Positions 1 through 10,032 are shown, counted from the stretch's first letter. The stretch is 64,000 bases of DNA from CAWARU01 sp963784575 (GCA_963784575.1 CAWARU010000001.1:1674001-1738000); one strand, 5' to 3'. Notes: generated by a model not told the origin, from the letters alone. Numbers and translations are program-made.

Positions 1-1266
1 TCAGCAATACCTCATTCATCCCATTCCGGTACCGAGCTTAGTTTCCGTCATAACAATATTGACAAAAAAACAAAAATACAATTAGAGCAGATAGCGCAAG
101 AAATTTCTGAATGTCAAACATTAGAAACTCTATGTTTAGACTGCAATGCATTTTATGCCATGGATGCTGAGCACCTAAGGATATTGACTAGTGCTGTCGC
201 AAGGAATCGAACACTCAGGAGGCTGGAGCTAAATCACATTGATCTTCCGAGGTTTGATGAAAAACGGCTTGGAATTTTGCTCAATGTCTCTTCTGCTTCC
301 AGTCTTACGGAATTAACATTATCTGGTGATAAAATTGGCATTCTAAGTAAAACTCAATTGCAAATACTCACAACGGCAACTATGAATATGACAATGCTCA
401 CGGAATTAGATCTTTCTGGAAACGAACTTGGTACTCTAACAGAAGAAGCAATGAGGATATTCTTATGTACAATTATATCTCATCCCAAACTACTCCGATT
501 AAATCTTAGTTATAATCCTTTACACTCGTTAAACAAAGAGGCATTTAGGGCTTTTGCAGAAGGTATCGAACACTGTACAAACATCAATTTTATAGATCTT
601 AGTTTAACTAGTCTCGAAGAATTAAATAATGAACAAATGGGAATATTAGCATTTGGAGTTGGTAGGAATCGGACACTCATAGGCTTAGATCTTAGCAACA
701 ATTCATTGAGTTGTTTTACGGAAGATATGATTAGAACTTTATTCAGAGGTATTAAGGCCAATCATTCAATAAATACTATATTTCTTAACTGCGGATCTAT
801 CGATTCGCTTAATGATGAACAATTTGAAATTTTTATGGATGAATTATTTAACAATGAGAATATCGAGATCAATCTGAACGGCGATGAATTAACTTTCCAG
901 TCTAGACGTGAGCTATTCGACTGCTTTCATTCACGAAATAAGAAATTAAGAAATATTAGAGATGCGCTAGAAATCAAAACAATTTTTCAATGCATCCTTC
1001 AGGGCATTTCTTCAGAAATTCAGATGTCTTATGATCCATTGAAGACTTGCTTAATTGAGTATCTTGAAAATGGTAAAAGAATGTTTGAAAATTATAAACT
1101 AATGGGATCTATTGAGCAACAAAATGTTGAACAATATAAAAAACCTATTCTTATTGCAGCGACATTAGAAAGGACGCGAATGAAAGAAGAATGGGGCAAA
1201 AAATATGATTTGATATCAACTTTTGGTTCGAAGGACACCGAATCATGCAGACCTTCTTGTGATTAA
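1..1266 (+). CDS. Leucine-rich-repeat protein, 5'-truncated by window edge
   Basis: The frame is open from base 1 and already reads as LRR upstream of the first ATG (base 160), so the true start lies outside the window. Repeats of about 50 residues carry the LxxLxLSxNxL core (for example LTELDLSGNELGTL and LIGLDLSNNSLSCF) with a long helical part, the ribonuclease-inhibitor spacing typical of eukaryotic LRRs. The last ~130 residues are non-repetitive, helical and charged. No signal peptide or ubiquitin-ligase motif is visible. By analogy with LRR proteins of intracellular bacteria it may be a translocated protein-binding effector; that role is inference. The Sel1 gene follows 25 bases later on the same strand. 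Confidence 0.8.
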   Translation, partial: SAIPHSSHSGTELSFRHNNIDKKTKIQLEQIAQEISECQTLETLCLDCNAFYAMDAEHLRILTSAVARNRTLRRLELNHIDLPRFDEKRLGILLNVSSASSLTELTLSGDKIGILSKTQLQILTTATMNMTMLTELDLSGNELGTLTEEAMRIFLCTIISHPKLLRLNLSYNPLHSLNKEAFRAFAEGIEHCTNINFIDLSLTSLEELNNEQMGILAFGVGRNRTLIGLDLSNNSLSCFTEDMIRTLFRGIKANHSINTIFLNCGSIDSLNDEQFEIFMDELFNNENIEINLNGDELTFQSRRELFDCFHSRNKKLRNIRDALEIKTIFQCILQGISSEIQMSYDPLKTCLIEYLENGKRMFENYKLMGSIEQQNVEQYKKPILIAATLERTRMKEEWGKKYDLISTFGSKDTESCRPSCD

Positions 1267-1291
1267 ATAAATATTACTAAGTGAGCCAAAC

Positions 1292-3758
1292 ATGAAACTA
1301 AGTTGGAAAAATAAACATTATTTAAAAATCCTTCAAAAACGATTAGGAGATAGGAAGAAATACAAAGGATTGTCTGAAATCGTGACTTTACTTCTTCGCG
1401 AAGTGTCGGAAGCACAAAAAGAGGCTTTCGAAAAACTACAAGAATTGGCAGGCGGTAGCGATCCTACTTCTATTGACTCTGGTTTAATAATTGATTTACT
1501 TGGAAGTTGTTATTTGTTTGGCTTTGGCACTGAGCCAGACTCCAAAAAAGCACTCGATCATCTTATGCAGGCTGCAAGAGTTCGTATTCCATCTGCAATA
1601 TTTCATATCGCTTGGATGCTCCAGAATAACCTTGCAGTGGCAGAAGACATAGGAAAAATTCAAAAACTATACAGCTTCGCTGCTAATACCCTCAATTATC
1701 CGCTGGCTTTGATAGAACTTGCCAACATGATTGTTAGCGACAAAACTTCTAGCGAAGCTGACTATAAAGAGGCTTTAGAACTGTATCATCGAGCGAGGGC
1801 CTATGAAATTCCTGAGGTTGATCTCGGTATTGGGTGGCTTCATCAGTACTGCTTGGGTGGCATAAAAAATATCAAAATTGCTGCTAAGTATTATCAATCA
1901 GCAGCTGAAGCAGGCTTAGCGCGCGCTCAGTTCAATATGGGAGTCCTCCATTCATTGGGACTTGGCGTTAAAAGAGATCAAAAAAAATCTGTCAAATTCT
2001 ATACATTGGCAGCAGAACAAGATTTGGCTCAGGCACAACTTAACTTAGCCGTTCATTTTTATACGGGAGATGGTGTTAACAAAGATTTAAAACAAGCTTT
2101 CAAACTTACGAAAAAAGCCGCAAAGCAAGGCCTTATGGATGCCCAATTTAGGCTTGCTTTGATGTATAATACGGGGATTGGAGTTGAAAGAAAACCAAAA
2201 AAAGCACTAGTATGGTTCCAAAATGCGGCTGAAAACGGACATGAACGCGCAAAAACCATCCTGCAGGAAATAAAACAATCAAATGAAATGCAACATTCAA
2301 CAGAATTAATCGATACGGTTGCAAAAATCAAAAAACACACTAAAATCAATCAAGAAAATAGAGAAATACCTAAGGAGGAAGAAGTTCTATCCATTATTTC
2401 CATGGCGCCCGTAAATAGTTCAGGAGATATTTATCACATTCTTTCTTACATTATCTTTTGTTCTGCCGATAAAATGCGAATTCCTGATATTGTCTTATGT
2501 TACGACACAGAATCCGGTAGCAGATTAGATACTCGAGATCAAGTTGAAAGAGCCCTAAATTTTGCGCACGCGCTTGGTTATGCTAATTTCTTTAAAAATC
2601 CATTTCTTAAAAAAGCTTTATTAGCTTGTTTGGTCTCTACCATCGGGGTTGACATTGTTATTGAATATCTTGGTGCATTTGAGTCTCAAGTTCTTCATTT
2701 AGAAAATAACACTGCAATACGGCAAAATGCAAGACAAAGTAAATTGGAAGAATTTTTACATAGAGAGGCCAGCACCAAGACCATCCATTATACAGATCAA
2801 AGGGCACTCACCACTATACTTTCTTCTGCTTTTAGACGCGATAGAATAAAAGTAACAACCACTCTGGAGCTTGGATATCGAAAGCGTAACCCTCTGGTAT
2901 TAACTGAAAATGCGCAACAAGCAATTAGGCAATATGCACAATACTGGATTAAGAAAATTCACGGTTCTCTTAAAACCAATCAACCCTTGGTTGTTCTTCA
3001 TATACGTTACAGTGAAAATGCCAATAAGAAGCAGGCGATAAATGATCATTTTTTGCAAAAATTAACCGAATATATTAAGAAGGTAGGTTATCAGGTCTGG
3101 TTTATTTTTGCAGATGACCGCAGTAAAGGTTCATTTACTGGGATTTCCAAACATAGGATATCTCCATTTAACAAACCTCTCAAAAAAAGATCGAGAAAAC
3201 TTTCAAAATCTTCTCAAATTCGATGCCATTCTTGAAAAGGAGAAAGAAAAGCTTAATTTCACACAAAATGATAACTTCGATTTCGCTAAATTAAAACATC
3301 TTGAACTGATATTAGCATTAAAAAAATTGACCTTTTTGAAAGGAATTGTCGGAAACACCAGCGGCACACTTGACTTAGCCGCTTTTATTGGTCACAATGT
3401 ATACAATATTCACATTTTTACTCTGCCCAAAATTTCCTATCAAGATTATCGCATTCTTTTACAAATGAGTTTCCTGTCTGTTGAAAATTTTGAATCCGCA
3501 TCAGACGATACTGAAGATGTTAAGGAACGAATTAAAAATTTCAATGTTTGGTTAGCTGCAACGGAAAAATGTCTTCTTACCCCCAATATACAATTCATTG
3601 AACCTAATTTAAACGGATCAGGATTTAACAGTCTATTGTATTATAAAAAATTTCATAAGGAAGAGCAACCAAAGCTTGTCGAATTACCTGAAGTAACACG
3701 CGCTAAAAAGTTTGTAAAAGACAGGTTCGGAGCTAGAAGATTCCTGGAATCGACCTGA
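1292..3758 (+). CDS. Sel1-repeat / glycosyltransferase-like fusion, interrupted by a +1 frameshift
   Basis: Residues ~60-330 hold Sel1 (TPR-like) repeats, for example AAEAGLARAQFNMGVLHSLG. The C-terminal half reads LVVLHIRYSE then YQVWFIFADDR, where the first frame runs into junk and stops at 3235. From about base 3120 the next frame (+1) continues sensibly and contains GNTSGTLDLAAFIGHN, a G-N-T/S loop usual near the nucleotide-sugar site of GT-B enzymes; the HIR motif recalls fucosyltransferases. Removing one base gives an 821-residue protein. The downstream half can be opened only by a TTG inside the first ORF, so a separate gene is unlikely. The C-terminus is GARRFLEST. The glycosyltransferase assignment is tentative; an insertion error or real decay are both possible. 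Confidence 0.7.
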
Positions 3759-3818
3759 TATTCTATAATATCTACACAAGCTCTGAATTTATAATTCACA
3801 GAATTGTACTTTCAATCA

Positions 3819-4037
3819 CTAACTTTCTCGCATTTTTTGATGTAATATATCATAGGGATCTTCGAATTTCAAGGCGAAAAACTCCGAAAAATCCTTATCG
3901 AGATCTAATTCTGTTGCATTCTTGGAGTATAACATTTTTGTGTGGACTTTCTTCTCAATATTGATTGCACTGGTTACTTGCAGAGTATGTGCAGCATTTA
4001 TACTTAAAATCCCATATGGATCCATAAATTGTTCCAT
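3819..4037 (-). CDS. Small 72-aa hypothetical protein, copy 1
   Basis: I place the start at the ATG at 4037 because AAGGAGG lies 8 bases upstream; the longer open frame to 4112 has no such site. The product begins MEQFMDPYGILSIN and ends in an acidic LKFEDPYDILHQK segment. A paralogue of equal length lies at 9495-9713 in the same orientation, with the same start and the same ribosome site. Conservation continues through the upstream region to about 4172. I do not recognise the family; no membrane segment or signal peptide is visible. Confidence 0.6.
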   Translation of the reverse strand: MEQFMDPYGILSINAAHTLQVTSAINIEKKVHTKMLYSKNATELDLDKDFSEFFALKFEDPYDILHQKMRES

Positions 4038-4112
4038 TCCGATTCTCCTCCTTGAGTAATCGTCCCTCATTACCACACCTTTTTTAACAAAACATCTAAT
4101 AAACCTTAACAC

Positions 4113-4172
4113 TATATTTTGAAGATATCAAACCTTTTTGATTAAATCTCTATAGTGAAATCCCTAGATATT
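4113..4172 (-). promoter_or_regulatory. Conserved upstream block of the 72-aa gene, copy 1
   Basis: This region aligns well with 9783-9832 upstream of the paralogue, including the identical + strand block TAGTGAAATCCCTAGA. Conservation outside the coding part suggests a shared promoter or operator, or simply a recent duplication. The rest of 4173-4533 is AT-rich and shows nothing I can name. Confidence 0.35.
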
Positions 4173-4533
4173 TGATCCAATCTTACCTCATTTTGATATA
4201 ATGATGGTTCTTTGAAAGGCCTAATAGATTATTCCCATCTTGTAAAATTAATTTCTTGTGAATATTTTAGGGTTTATTGCTTAAATTTAGCAACAAACTT
4301 TATTGACTTTTACAAATATTAATAGGAATATTGTATAGACTCTAAAAACCTAAGGGTTTTGTAATTTGAGGGTAGTTGTCCCCCAGCGACTATAGAATAT
4401 TCCTTAAAAAGAAAATTTAAGGGTTAATATATCTATAAAAAACTTATTTAGGATGCTGTTTAGATGAAGCAAGAGAATGGCAGCAAGGTGAACGCGGAAA
4501 TAGGCTTCTTTAATGATCAATTGAGGATTAGAT

Positions 4534-5442
4534 ATGCTGAGTAGTGATTGCGACGAAAAAACAAAAATTGAAGTATTGGCTCAAGAGACTACAGAGGTTG
4601 CAAAGGCTGTATTGGTATTACCCAAACCTCCGATTCTTCCTAAGAATAAATCACTATCTATAAATCCTGTAAGGATGGGTGATGAGAAAAAGCATACAAT
4701 GTCAAAAACTAAAACATTGGTCTCTAAAGAACATACGCTGGTTAGAGAATTCATTAATATTGATAGTAGAACTGTCGAATATTATACTGGATCAAATTTG
4801 CGATATTATAAAGAGTACAAAGGTTTTTTAGTTCCGAAATGCCATGGTGTTGTTTCATTTCCTTTAGAGAATTGTGATCCTTTGCCACTAGAAAGTGCGG
4901 GCGATCTAAAATTCTTTTTTACTTCAGCTGTAGAAGGAAGTCAGGTAACACCTGGAACAGCTGCCAGGGTAATAGATCCTAATATAAGCAAAGTAATTGC
5001 TATCCGTGGAAAATCAGAAAGTAACGGTCATTGGGCACAAGTTTACCTAGGAATTGATTCAAATGATTTTAAATTAATGGGTTACAAAAACAGCAAAAAA
5101 ATATATAACGCTAAAATTATGGCTATTCAATCTAAGGATACTGCCCATGTAGAAACCAGATGTTATTTTCCTCCTAAAAACCCAATGCATGGGTATGCCT
5201 TTTCATCGGAAGCTCCAGCTAATGCTTGCTACTTAGACATCACTGCTATAGGGCTAGAAGTAAGAAAACACTTAACGAATCCAAAAGATTGCGATTGGAA
5301 TAACGCAACATTTAAAAAAATACTTGCTGAATTATTCATGAAAACACCGGGTGTTTGTTTGTGGCATGGTTGCTTAGTTATGCAAACATGTTATTGGAGC
5401 AAAGAGGAAAATAAACTGAAAGGATTTAAATATAAGCATTGA
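4534..5442 (+). CDS. Hypothetical protein, 302 aa
   Basis: The start is supported by GAGG 8 bases upstream of the ATG. The first ~65 residues are low-complexity, Lys/Pro-rich and probably disordered. The remainder looks globular, with several Cys residues concentrated in the last third (CYFPP, NACYLD, PGVCLWHGCLVMQTCYW). There is no signal peptide and no clear transmembrane segment. I do not recognise the family. Its position between LRR/Sel1 and ankyrin genes makes an effector role possible, but nothing in the sequence demonstrates it. Confidence 0.6.
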   Translation: MLSSDCDEKTKIEVLAQETTEVAKAVLVLPKPPILPKNKSLSINPVRMGDEKKHTMSKTKTLVSKEHTLVREFINIDSRTVEYYTGSNLRYYKEYKGFLVPKCHGVVSFPLENCDPLPLESAGDLKFFFTSAVEGSQVTPGTAARVIDPNISKVIAIRGKSESNGHWAQVYLGIDSNDFKLMGYKNSKKIYNAKIMAIQSKDTAHVETRCYFPPKNPMHGYAFSSEAPANACYLDITAIGLEVRKHLTNPKDCDWNNATFKKILAELFMKTPGVCLWHGCLVMQTCYWSKEENKLKGFKYKH

Positions 5443-5926
5443 AGTGGGTGACGAGGATGTTAAAAAATTGCAAATAATGAGGGGAAATAAATGGCTGCTA
5501 GCCTTATCTTGAGGAAGGGAGTGTGGTTACTGAAACTGCTGCAATGCCAGATTTTGCAAAATTAAAAATTTAACTTTTTATGAGGGATTTCTATCATTAT
5601 TTAAAATTTGGACATTGGGTTATTTAGAGAATTTTTACACATTGATTTTTATAGCTTTTTTTCTTCCTTGAGAAATTTGCGGTTCTTTTTCAAACCAAAC
5701 TTTTTTGACCTTATACTAATTTTATGCACCGGCGATATCATTTTCCCTAGGATAAATACGATCGCAAAATCGTAATGGCGATTGGAATTATTTGCGACGC
5801 AACCGCTAAATTTAACGGTGTTAATTATTATCTACTTAGTTTTTCACGTAATTGTAGCAAAGCTTTATCCGACCATTTTACACTGAACATTAATTACGTG
5901 AGCAACTAATAGTAGGACGCGATATG
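5443..5926. other. Intergenic region with a short gene remnant and the left inverted repeat
   Basis: An ATG at 5491 with GAGGGG upstream opens a 25-codon frame that stops. The neighbouring frame reads coherently as EEGSVVTETAAMPDFAKLKI and then stops, suggesting the frameshifted 5' end of a lost gene. The left arm of a 64-bp inverted repeat follows at 5740-5803. I see nothing else. Confidence 0.3.
5740..5803 (+). repeat. 64-bp inverted repeat, left arm
   Basis: The reverse complement of 8393-8456 matches this segment over 64 bases without gaps and with 6 mismatches. The two arms bracket the ankyrin gene. The core starts with CCTAGGATAA and ends with GACGCAAC. Confidence 0.75.
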
Positions 5927-8071
5927 TTAGCTAAATTTTTTAGCACTTGTAAATCTAAGCGCTGTGTCAGAAACTGCAATTCCAGGATCTCGCTCTGCAG
6001 AATCTTGCTGCATTGAGTCTTGTTTCACAACGGTTTGTTCTTCTGATCCATGCTTTTTAAAGTCTTGTGTTCCCAATTTTTGTTTCTCAGACCCTGGCTC
6101 CTCCAATTCCAGCTTCAGAGATTCTTTTCTGAAGCTACGTAACTCAAGCTCCAATTTCTGTATTTTATCTTGTTGAGCCTTAATTTGATCTTCTTTTTCC
6201 TTGAGTCTTGATGATTGTTCTTTGAATTGTTCTAACATCTTAAGAAGATCGTCTGGTTTTCTCAAATCCAATGAATTTCCGCGCATGCCGACATCCAAGT
6301 AAGAGCCAGTGATTTCAATACGAAGTTTTTCCGATTCAGTACCAGTATTTGCCTCGCAGATATGCAAAAAAGCTTTCTTAAGAAATGTACTGGGATCCGA
6401 ATCATTCTCATCTATATTCAAAAGCTCTTGAAATTTTTTCCCCACTTCACTGTTCATTAAAATCGTATGCTCTTTTGGTGGTGCTGATAACGATTCTTCT
6501 AACGACCCGTCTGTTGATTCTTCAAGCTGTCCATTGAGCGATTCTTTTTGTAATTTTACTATTGATGTGGATTCTATATTTTTCTGCCGGACTCTGAAGT
6601 CTGCGTAAGCCATATAGAAAATATTAGCCAATTCTAATTGTGCTTCACCATACGGATCTCTATCCCTTCGAGAATAAGACTCATTTTTGGGAACCAGTTT
6701 ATATAAGGCAATAAGAACCTTAGTTCCAATCAATTCTAAAATCTTTGCTTCATCTTTTATAAATTTACAAAATTCTAAATAGTAAAATGCTTTGCAAGCT
6801 GGGGCGGATTCAGGTGAGCAGTCTAAAAATCCTTGCATAATAAATTCAGCAGCCTGGTTATACTTACTATTTTGCAGGTATTTTTTAATGCATTTCGAAT
6901 ATAAATTAAATAATAGCATATATTTATTTTGCTGTCTGAAGCTTTTTCCATATTCTGATGGTGTATCCGAAATTGCTCTTAAGACATCAAATATATTCAT
7001 GCCTCTATTATTTTTAACAAAGGGATCTGGGTTCATGTTCTGTATCATACCTAAAACGGTATCATCATGTTGTTGCAAAATAAGATGCCAGGGTGTATTA
7101 CCCTCAGCATCTTTTTGATTTACAGAAGCGCCTTTTTCTAATAAGGAATCAAAATTAGTCTTCAGAGTTAGTGAATCGCAGCATCTCAGTTTATAGCATA
7201 GTTTATCATCTTTTAGATGTCTTTCGAGATCATGGGCCGACTGCACTATTCCGAAGCTTTCTTTTATTTTTTTGTATTGTTCGGATTCTACATTCACAGA
7301 TCGCAAAACCTCTAATAGCGTGCGACCTCTATATTTTTCGCAAATTTCAAACTTTGCATTAAAATTTGCACCATTGTCAATTAACTTCCGTACCGCAATC
7401 GAATTTCCCAACAAAGAAGCAGTTAGAAGAGGCGTACCGAGAACAGAACTGCTTTCAACATCCATTAAATGTCTTAATTCAGGAGTTTTGAGAATATAAT
7501 CTAAGCCTTTTTCTGAATTCCTAGCAATGGCATGGTGCAAAATGTGGCAGTTGTTATGCAATCGATTCTCAGCTAATGCCTGTAAAGAATAATGACAATT
7601 TTTAACAATGTAGTCGACGATTTTTTCAAGACCTAAAGATGCTGCTGAGGATATAATCGCAATTTTTTTATTAGCCACGACCGAAGGTTGTACCAGGCTT
7701 TCAAAAATGTCTTCTCGTCTTAATCCTATGACAATCATGCTCTCTACAAATAATTCAAGCATTTCAAAATCACCACGAAATGCAGCAAATCCGATCGGGA
7801 TTGCTCCAATCTTATTCTTAGCTTGCAAGTATTCTTGGACTTTCTTCTTATCTATTTCTTCATTCTCTCTGGTCCTCAAAAATTCCAGTATCAATTTGAC
7901 ATCAGCAAAATTCTGAGATTTGATAGCCAATACAAGAATGGTCTCTTCGTCTGTATTACGGTATTCAATCAAATGTTTAAAAACAGAAGTAGACTCAGGG
8001 CTCATTGGAGCATTATGTTTTGTGAATATATTTCTTATTTCAAGTTCTAATGATTTTACATCTACGCTCAT
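5927..8071 (-). CDS. Ankyrin-repeat protein with C-terminal coiled coil, 714 aa
   Basis: GAGGA sits 7 bases upstream of the ATG at 8071. Degenerate ankyrin repeats occupy roughly residues 50-370, for example AIPIGFAAFRGDFEMLELFV, TPLLTASLLGNSIAVRKLI with DNGANFNA, and NTPWHLILQQHDD. A helical, TPR-like middle (~380-500) follows. A heptad-rich coiled coil (~600-660, starting LLKMLEQFKEQ) leads into a Glu/Gln/Lys tail ending TSAKKFS. There is no signal peptide. Ankyrin plus coiled coil is typical of host-directed effectors of Legionella, Coxiella and Rickettsiales. The gene stands alone between arms of a 64-bp inverted repeat. Confidence 0.85.
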   Translation of the reverse strand: MSVDVKSLELEIRNIFTKHNAPMSPESTSVFKHLIEYRNTDEETILVLAIKSQNFADVKLILEFLRTRENEEIDKKKVQEYLQAKNKIGAIPIGFAAFRGDFEMLELFVESMIVIGLRREDIFESLVQPSVVANKKIAIISSAASLGLEKIVDYIVKNCHYSLQALAENRLHNNCHILHHAIARNSEKGLDYILKTPELRHLMDVESSSVLGTPLLTASLLGNSIAVRKLIDNGANFNAKFEICEKYRGRTLLEVLRSVNVESEQYKKIKESFGIVQSAHDLERHLKDDKLCYKLRCCDSLTLKTNFDSLLEKGASVNQKDAEGNTPWHLILQQHDDTVLGMIQNMNPDPFVKNNRGMNIFDVLRAISDTPSEYGKSFRQQNKYMLLFNLYSKCIKKYLQNSKYNQAAEFIMQGFLDCSPESAPACKAFYYLEFCKFIKDEAKILELIGTKVLIALYKLVPKNESYSRRDRDPYGEAQLELANIFYMAYADFRVRQKNIESTSIVKLQKESLNGQLEESTDGSLEESLSAPPKEHTILMNSEVGKKFQELLNIDENDSDPSTFLKKAFLHICEANTGTESEKLRIEITGSYLDVGMRGNSLDLRKPDDLLKMLEQFKEQSSRLKEKEDQIKAQQDKIQKLELELRSFRKESLKLELEEPGSEKQKLGTQDFKKHGSEEQTVVKQDSMQQDSAERDPGIAVSDTALRFTSAKKFS

Positions 8072-8392
8072 ATTAATTTCCTCAAATAATAATTAAATAT
8101 CTTATCAACTTAATTTTTCTTTGCATATCGAAACCTGAAGTTTATCTAGGTTGTTTTTTGTAATTGCCTTCTTTCACAGCCCAAATTGATGCCTCAATAA
8201 AAGTTATCATCCTTGCATATAAATGCCTGAACGTCAAGCCATTTGTGTGGCATTTGATGTGGATTATTAAACTTTTTTGTATATTCTCATAAATTATACA
8301 GTAATTTTTTATCGTGTAACTACTCAGGTACTTTTGGATTGCTACGTACTTCGAACTCCTAAAGAAGCACTCCGTAGTATATTGAAATATTA

Positions 8393-8456
8393 GTTGCGTC
8401 ACAAATAATTCCAATTGCCATTTCAATTTTGCGATCGTACTTATCCTAGGCAAAAT
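8393..8456 (-). repeat. 64-bp inverted repeat, right arm
   Basis: This is the partner of 5740-5803 (58 of 64 bases identical after reverse complement). Read on the minus strand it encodes PRISTIAKLKWQLELF, which faintly resembles the (R/K)WQ(I/L)EL segment of IS4-type transposases. The arm could therefore be a transposon end or a transposase scrap. Apart from it, 8072-8529 holds only an AT-rich open frame (8142-8465) that I do not believe. Confidence 0.7.
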
Positions 8457-8529
8457 TATGCCCACTTTATCTAAAAATTAAAAAATAAAATCCGACTCTT
8501 CCTTCACTAGTTCTATCCTTAATTGCTAT

Positions 8530-8823
8530 CTAGTGAGTTCCCTGTACTTTCTGTTCACCACTCTGATCTCGATTAACTCTGTCTGCAGTGGCCGACAATA
8601 AATTTCTTAGTCTTTTATTTGGTTCGGGTGGATTATTAAGTACATTCCTTATCAAATCCCTATCTCGATCAGATAATATTCTGGCCTGGGACTCATTAAT
8701 AATGCGTTGACCCTTAAATTTCTGTAACATTTGAGCATTGGCTCCGTTCATGGAAATCAGGAACAAAAATGCCATGTCTCGACAACTAACATAAAAATAG
8801 TTATCTAATATGAGTTTGAGCAA
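8530..8823 (-). CDS. Possible gene remnant, 97 aa
   Basis: The frame is open upstream of the TTG start without an obvious ribosome site. The translation looks protein-like in its second half (RIINESQARILSDRDRDLIR, LNNPPEPNKRLRNLLSATAD). It resembles the 3' part of a larger helical protein rather than a complete gene. No family is recognised. It lies in a stretch full of debris between the ankyrin gene and the GIY-YIG fragment. Confidence 0.3.
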   Translation of the reverse strand: MLKLILDNYFYVSCRDMAFLFLISMNGANAQMLQKFKGQRIINESQARILSDRDRDLIRNVLNNPPEPNKRLRNLLSATADRVNRDQSGEQKVQGTH

Positions 8824-9188
8824 AAATACTTTTTCGGATTGGAGTGAGTATTTTTATAACCACATCTATTATGTGTTCGTGCAACGGATTCAACTTGCGA
8901 GTCCATGCATTGCTCTCTACGATTATTCGCTCCAGGTCAAGCATACGAAATTAAAATATTTAAATAGCTTGAGGAGATCTATTCAATAAACTATTCTCTA
9001 TTGTTTATCGCATTATTAATTTTCTGTTTCGTTTTTACCGGCTATTACGACAATATTTATTTCTATTCTTTTTTCAAAAACCACCTGCTCATAAAAGGCT
9101 CTGGAATAGAGCTAAGTGGCTGATTCAAAAAAGCCGATCGAATGAATCTAGCCAGTATTCACATGAAAATAGGGTTGTTGAAGAATTA

Positions 9189-9382
9189 CACGTTCTGCTG
9201 CAAAGTATACTAGAAGCTTTCAACCTTATTCAGTAGCACAAGGTTGGCCAATTTATGGAAAAAAATCTTTAGCTATGAAAATCGAACGGTTTATAAAGAA
9301 AAAAAATAAAACTGAAAAACTCAAAATTATTAAGGATCCAATTCTTTTGGAAACAATAATTCCAGAAATAAAGAATATTTAA
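9189..9382 (+). pseudogene. C-terminal fragment of a GIY-YIG endonuclease gene
   Basis: Translation in one frame gives AAKYTRSFQPYSVAQGWPIY and continues to a stop at 9382, closely matching the C-terminal half of the intact GIY-YIG protein at 43220-43510. Aligned with that gene, a deletion of about 7-8 bases follows CACGTTC, and the N-terminal half with the GIY-YIG motif is absent. It is on the opposite strand from the intact copy. The rest of 8824-9494 holds nothing I can identify. Confidence 0.8.
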
Positions 9383-9494
9383 ACCATCAACTAGAACTTA
9401 GACCCTCATTGTCAACGGATTCTGAAATTTGCGATTCTATCTATAAAATATTAGCCAAGCAGTAAATTTTAAATACTCAATCTGTTCGCAATCA

Positions 9495-9713
9495 CTAGCT
9501 TTCGATAATTTTTTGATATAAGATCTCAAAGGGATCTTCGAATTTCAAAGCACTGGACTGTAAAATAACCTGCTCAAAATCTAATTTTAACTCATCCTTG
9601 TCGTATTGCATTGTTTTGCAAATCTTCTTCTCAACATTGATTGAGCTAGTTACTTGCAGATTACTTGAAGCATTTATACTTAAAATCCCATATGGATCCA
9701 TAAATTGTTTCAT
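9495..9713 (-). CDS. Small 72-aa hypothetical protein, copy 2
   Basis: This is a paralogue of the gene at 3819-4037: both begin M(E/K)QFMDPYGILSINA, share LQVTS.IN.EKK, and end ALKFEDP..IL.QK..ES. The start at 9713 is chosen because AAGGAGG lies 9 bases upstream, exactly as in the other copy. The middle has diverged more than the ends. The function is unknown. Conservation of the frame, length and ribosome site argues that both copies are real genes. Confidence 0.6.
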   Translation of the reverse strand: MKQFMDPYGILSINASSNLQVTSSINVEKKICKTMQYDKDELKLDFEQVILQSSALKFEDPFEILYQKIIES

Positions 9714-9782
9714 AACGATTCCCCTCCTTGAGTAATCGAGGCCCAGAAACCTTTTTAAAAAACACTTCATAAACCCTAACAT

Positions 9783-9832
9783 TATTTTACAAAAATTTCA
9801 AACCATTCTGATTGAAATTCTAATAGTGAAAT
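9783..9832 (-). promoter_or_regulatory. Conserved upstream block of the 72-aa gene, copy 2
   Basis: This aligns with 4113-4172, sharing TAGTGAAATCCCTAGA on the + strand. No clear -35/-10 pair can be fixed by eye. 9833-10032 shows nothing further. Confidence 0.35.
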
Positions 9833-10032
9833 CCCTAGAAATTTTACCCTCTACTCAGTCTAGAACTTCCAAAAGTTGCTCCAGGCATCGGATACCTGAA
9901 AAATATTAATGAAAAAAATTAATAAAGTATCGACATGTAAAAAATACGGATTGATTTGTAATGATATATGGAATAAATATAGCAATTTAAAAACTTTGAT
10001 CTCGATGTTTTAATCTATAGGAGTTCAATATC

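Noticed and set aside
3108..3758. Separate 216-aa gene starting at a TTG
   Set aside because: The TTG lies inside the Sel1 ORF without a ribosome site, and the reading completes the domain begun in the first frame; a frameshift explains it better.
4303..4339. Promoter for the 302-aa gene (TTGACT ... TATAGA)
   Set aside because: The spacing between the two elements is about 25 bases, too long for a sigma-70 promoter.
8142..8465. Open frame of 107 aa on the minus strand
   Set aside because: No ribosome site, AT-driven composition, and its N-terminal part is simply the right inverted-repeat arm.
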